Shown here: positions 12,423 to 13,252 of the stretch, in pieces
How positions within the stretch are numbered: the first letter of the stretch is position 1
How the letters are laid out: each line of letters starts with the position of its first letter
Assembly: GCF_959025735.1 (NCBI RefSeq)
Contig: NZ_CAUFJQ010000051.1
Span: 1-13,252, forward strand
Direction: 5' to 3'
Source of the DNA: an uncultured Streptococcus sp.
Lineage (GTDB): Bacteria; Bacillota; Bacilli; Lactobacillales; Streptococcaceae
DNA: 13,252 nt
The notes under the pieces: model-generated
Told to the model about the DNA's origin: nothing
Seen by the model: only the letters and a program-made list of their open reading frames with translations
Database searches by the model: none
Made by a program: the position numbers and the translations under genes

Positions 12423-13252
12423 TTAGAGATTCCCAATAATGGCTGCAGTCATCTCAGCAGTAGAAGCCTGACCACCTAGATCTCGTGTCAAAATTCCTTG
12501 ATTCAAGGTTTGATTGACGGCTTCTTCGATCATTTCTGCACCTGCTGTTTCTCCAAAACTGTCTCGGAGCATCATAGCAACGGACAGGATCATAGAAATT
12601 GGATTGGCAATGCCTTGACCTGCAATGTCAGGTGCTGAACCATGAATCGGTTCGTACATACTTGGTCCTTGGTCAGAATGACTGGCAGAAGGCATCACGC
12701 CTAGTGTTCCAGGAAGGACGCTGGATTCATCAGATAAGATATCTCCAAATAGATTCTCTGTCACTACAACATCAAAGCGGGCTGGATTGGTAATCATGAT
12801 CATGGCCGCACTATCGACAAGCTGGTGCTCTAAGGTCACATCTGGAAATTCTTTGGCAACTTCTTCTGCCACTTGGCGCCACAATTTAGAAGTTGCAAGG
12901 ACATTTTGCTTATCGATACTGGTCACTTTCTTACCACGTCCTTGCGCGATCTTGAAGGCTTGGCGCATAATCCGACGGATTTCTTCTGCACTGTAATCAT
13001 TGATATCACGCGCTGTATCTTCTTTCAAGATATGCTCTCCAAAGTAAATCCCACCTGTCAATTCACGCACGACCACGAAGTCGACCCCCTCAATACGCTC
13101 TGGCTTCAAAGGAGACAAGTGTTTCAAGGCGTCGAAAACCCGTACAGGACGAATATTGGCAAAAAGGTTTAATTCCTTACGAATAGCGAGCAGGCCTTGT
13201 TCTGGACGAACAGGAGCATTGTCATACTCAGGACTCCCGATGGCTGCGAGAA
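12423..13252 (-). CDS. leuB: 3-isopropylmalate dehydrogenase, N-terminus beyond the window edge
   Basis: LeuB oxidises and decarboxylates 3-isopropylmalate to 2-ketoisocaproate with NAD. The frame is open to the right edge, where it reads LAAIGSPEYDNAPVRPEQG and LFANIRPVRVFDALKHL, standard LeuB sequence, so the methionine at 13127 is internal and not the start. Further blocks are VVVRELTGGIYFGE, DKQNVLATSKLWR, VTENLFGDILSDESSVLPG and EPIHGSAPDIAGQGIANP. The catalytic lysine, tyrosine and metal-binding aspartates are present. Roughly the first 65-70 codons are missing from the window. The operon promoter and probably leuA lie further to the right. Confidence 0.97.
   Translation of the reverse strand, partial: LAAIGSPEYDNAPVRPEQGLLAIRKELNLFANIRPVRVFDALKHLSPLKPERIEGVDFVVVRELTGGIYFGEHILKEDTARDINDYSAEEIRRIMRQAFKIAQGRGKKVTSIDKQNVLATSKLWRQVAEEVAKEFPDVTLEHQLVDSAAMIMITNPARFDVVVTENLFGDILSDESSVLPGTLGVMPSASHSDQGPSMYEPIHGSAPDIAGQGIANPISMILSVAMMLRDSFGETAGAEMIEEAVNQTLNQGILTRDLGGQASTAEMTAAIIGNL

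Overview
The window looks like core chromosome of a viridans-type Streptococcus, probably of the sanguinis/parasanguinis/mitis group. Evidence for this is the plsY-parE-(x)-parC order, typical streptococcal ParE, PlsY, LeuB, LeuC and LeuD proteins, AT-rich intergenic DNA, many extended -10 (TGnTATAAT) promoters and AGGAGG-type ribosome binding sites. I cannot fix the species. I see no insertion sequence, phage gene, CRISPR array, tRNA or rRNA.

Layout from the left. (1) 1-3414: the first codons of parC (minus strand, cut by the window edge). A 311-base gap follows that holds two diverged copies of a ~46-bp repeat with a GTTAC-N5-GTAAC dyad. Then come an ANT(6)/AadE-like nucleotidyltransferase gene and parE, both on the minus strand. 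The two topoisomerase IV genes are thus split by an aminoglycoside-nucleotidyltransferase homologue. The parE promoter overlaps a perfect 16-bp palindrome. (2) 3415-4080: plsY on the plus strand, divergent from parE, apparently leaderless, ending in a bidirectional terminator. (3) 4142-7949: four minus-strand genes, each overlapping the next. In transcription order they are a short-chain dehydrogenase, a membrane GT2/GT21 (ceramide-glucosyltransferase-like) enzyme, a small alpha/beta-hydrolase-like protein and a soluble GT-B (GT1/MGT-type) glycosyltransferase. This is the least familiar part of the window and reads as a dedicated pathway for a glycosylated lipid or other hydrophobic molecule.

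(4) 7950-9240: a short accessory stretch. It has a terminator, the remains of a small membrane-protein gene broken by one or two single-base frameshifts, and two tandem paralogous genes of a family I do not recognise, with their own strong extended -10 promoter. (5) 9250-10111: a Sua5/YrdC/YciO-family protein gene with atypical motifs. Its own promoter is preceded by a 14/15 match to the CodY box. (6) 10134-13252: the leucine operon on the minus strand, leuB (cut by the right edge), a DUF1294 small membrane-protein gene, leuC and leuD.

Together, the left part is housekeeping (DNA decatenation, first acylation step of phospholipid synthesis) and the right part is nutrient-controlled leucine synthesis. 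The middle holds the accessory functions: the four-gene glycosyltransferase operon and the tandem unknown genes.
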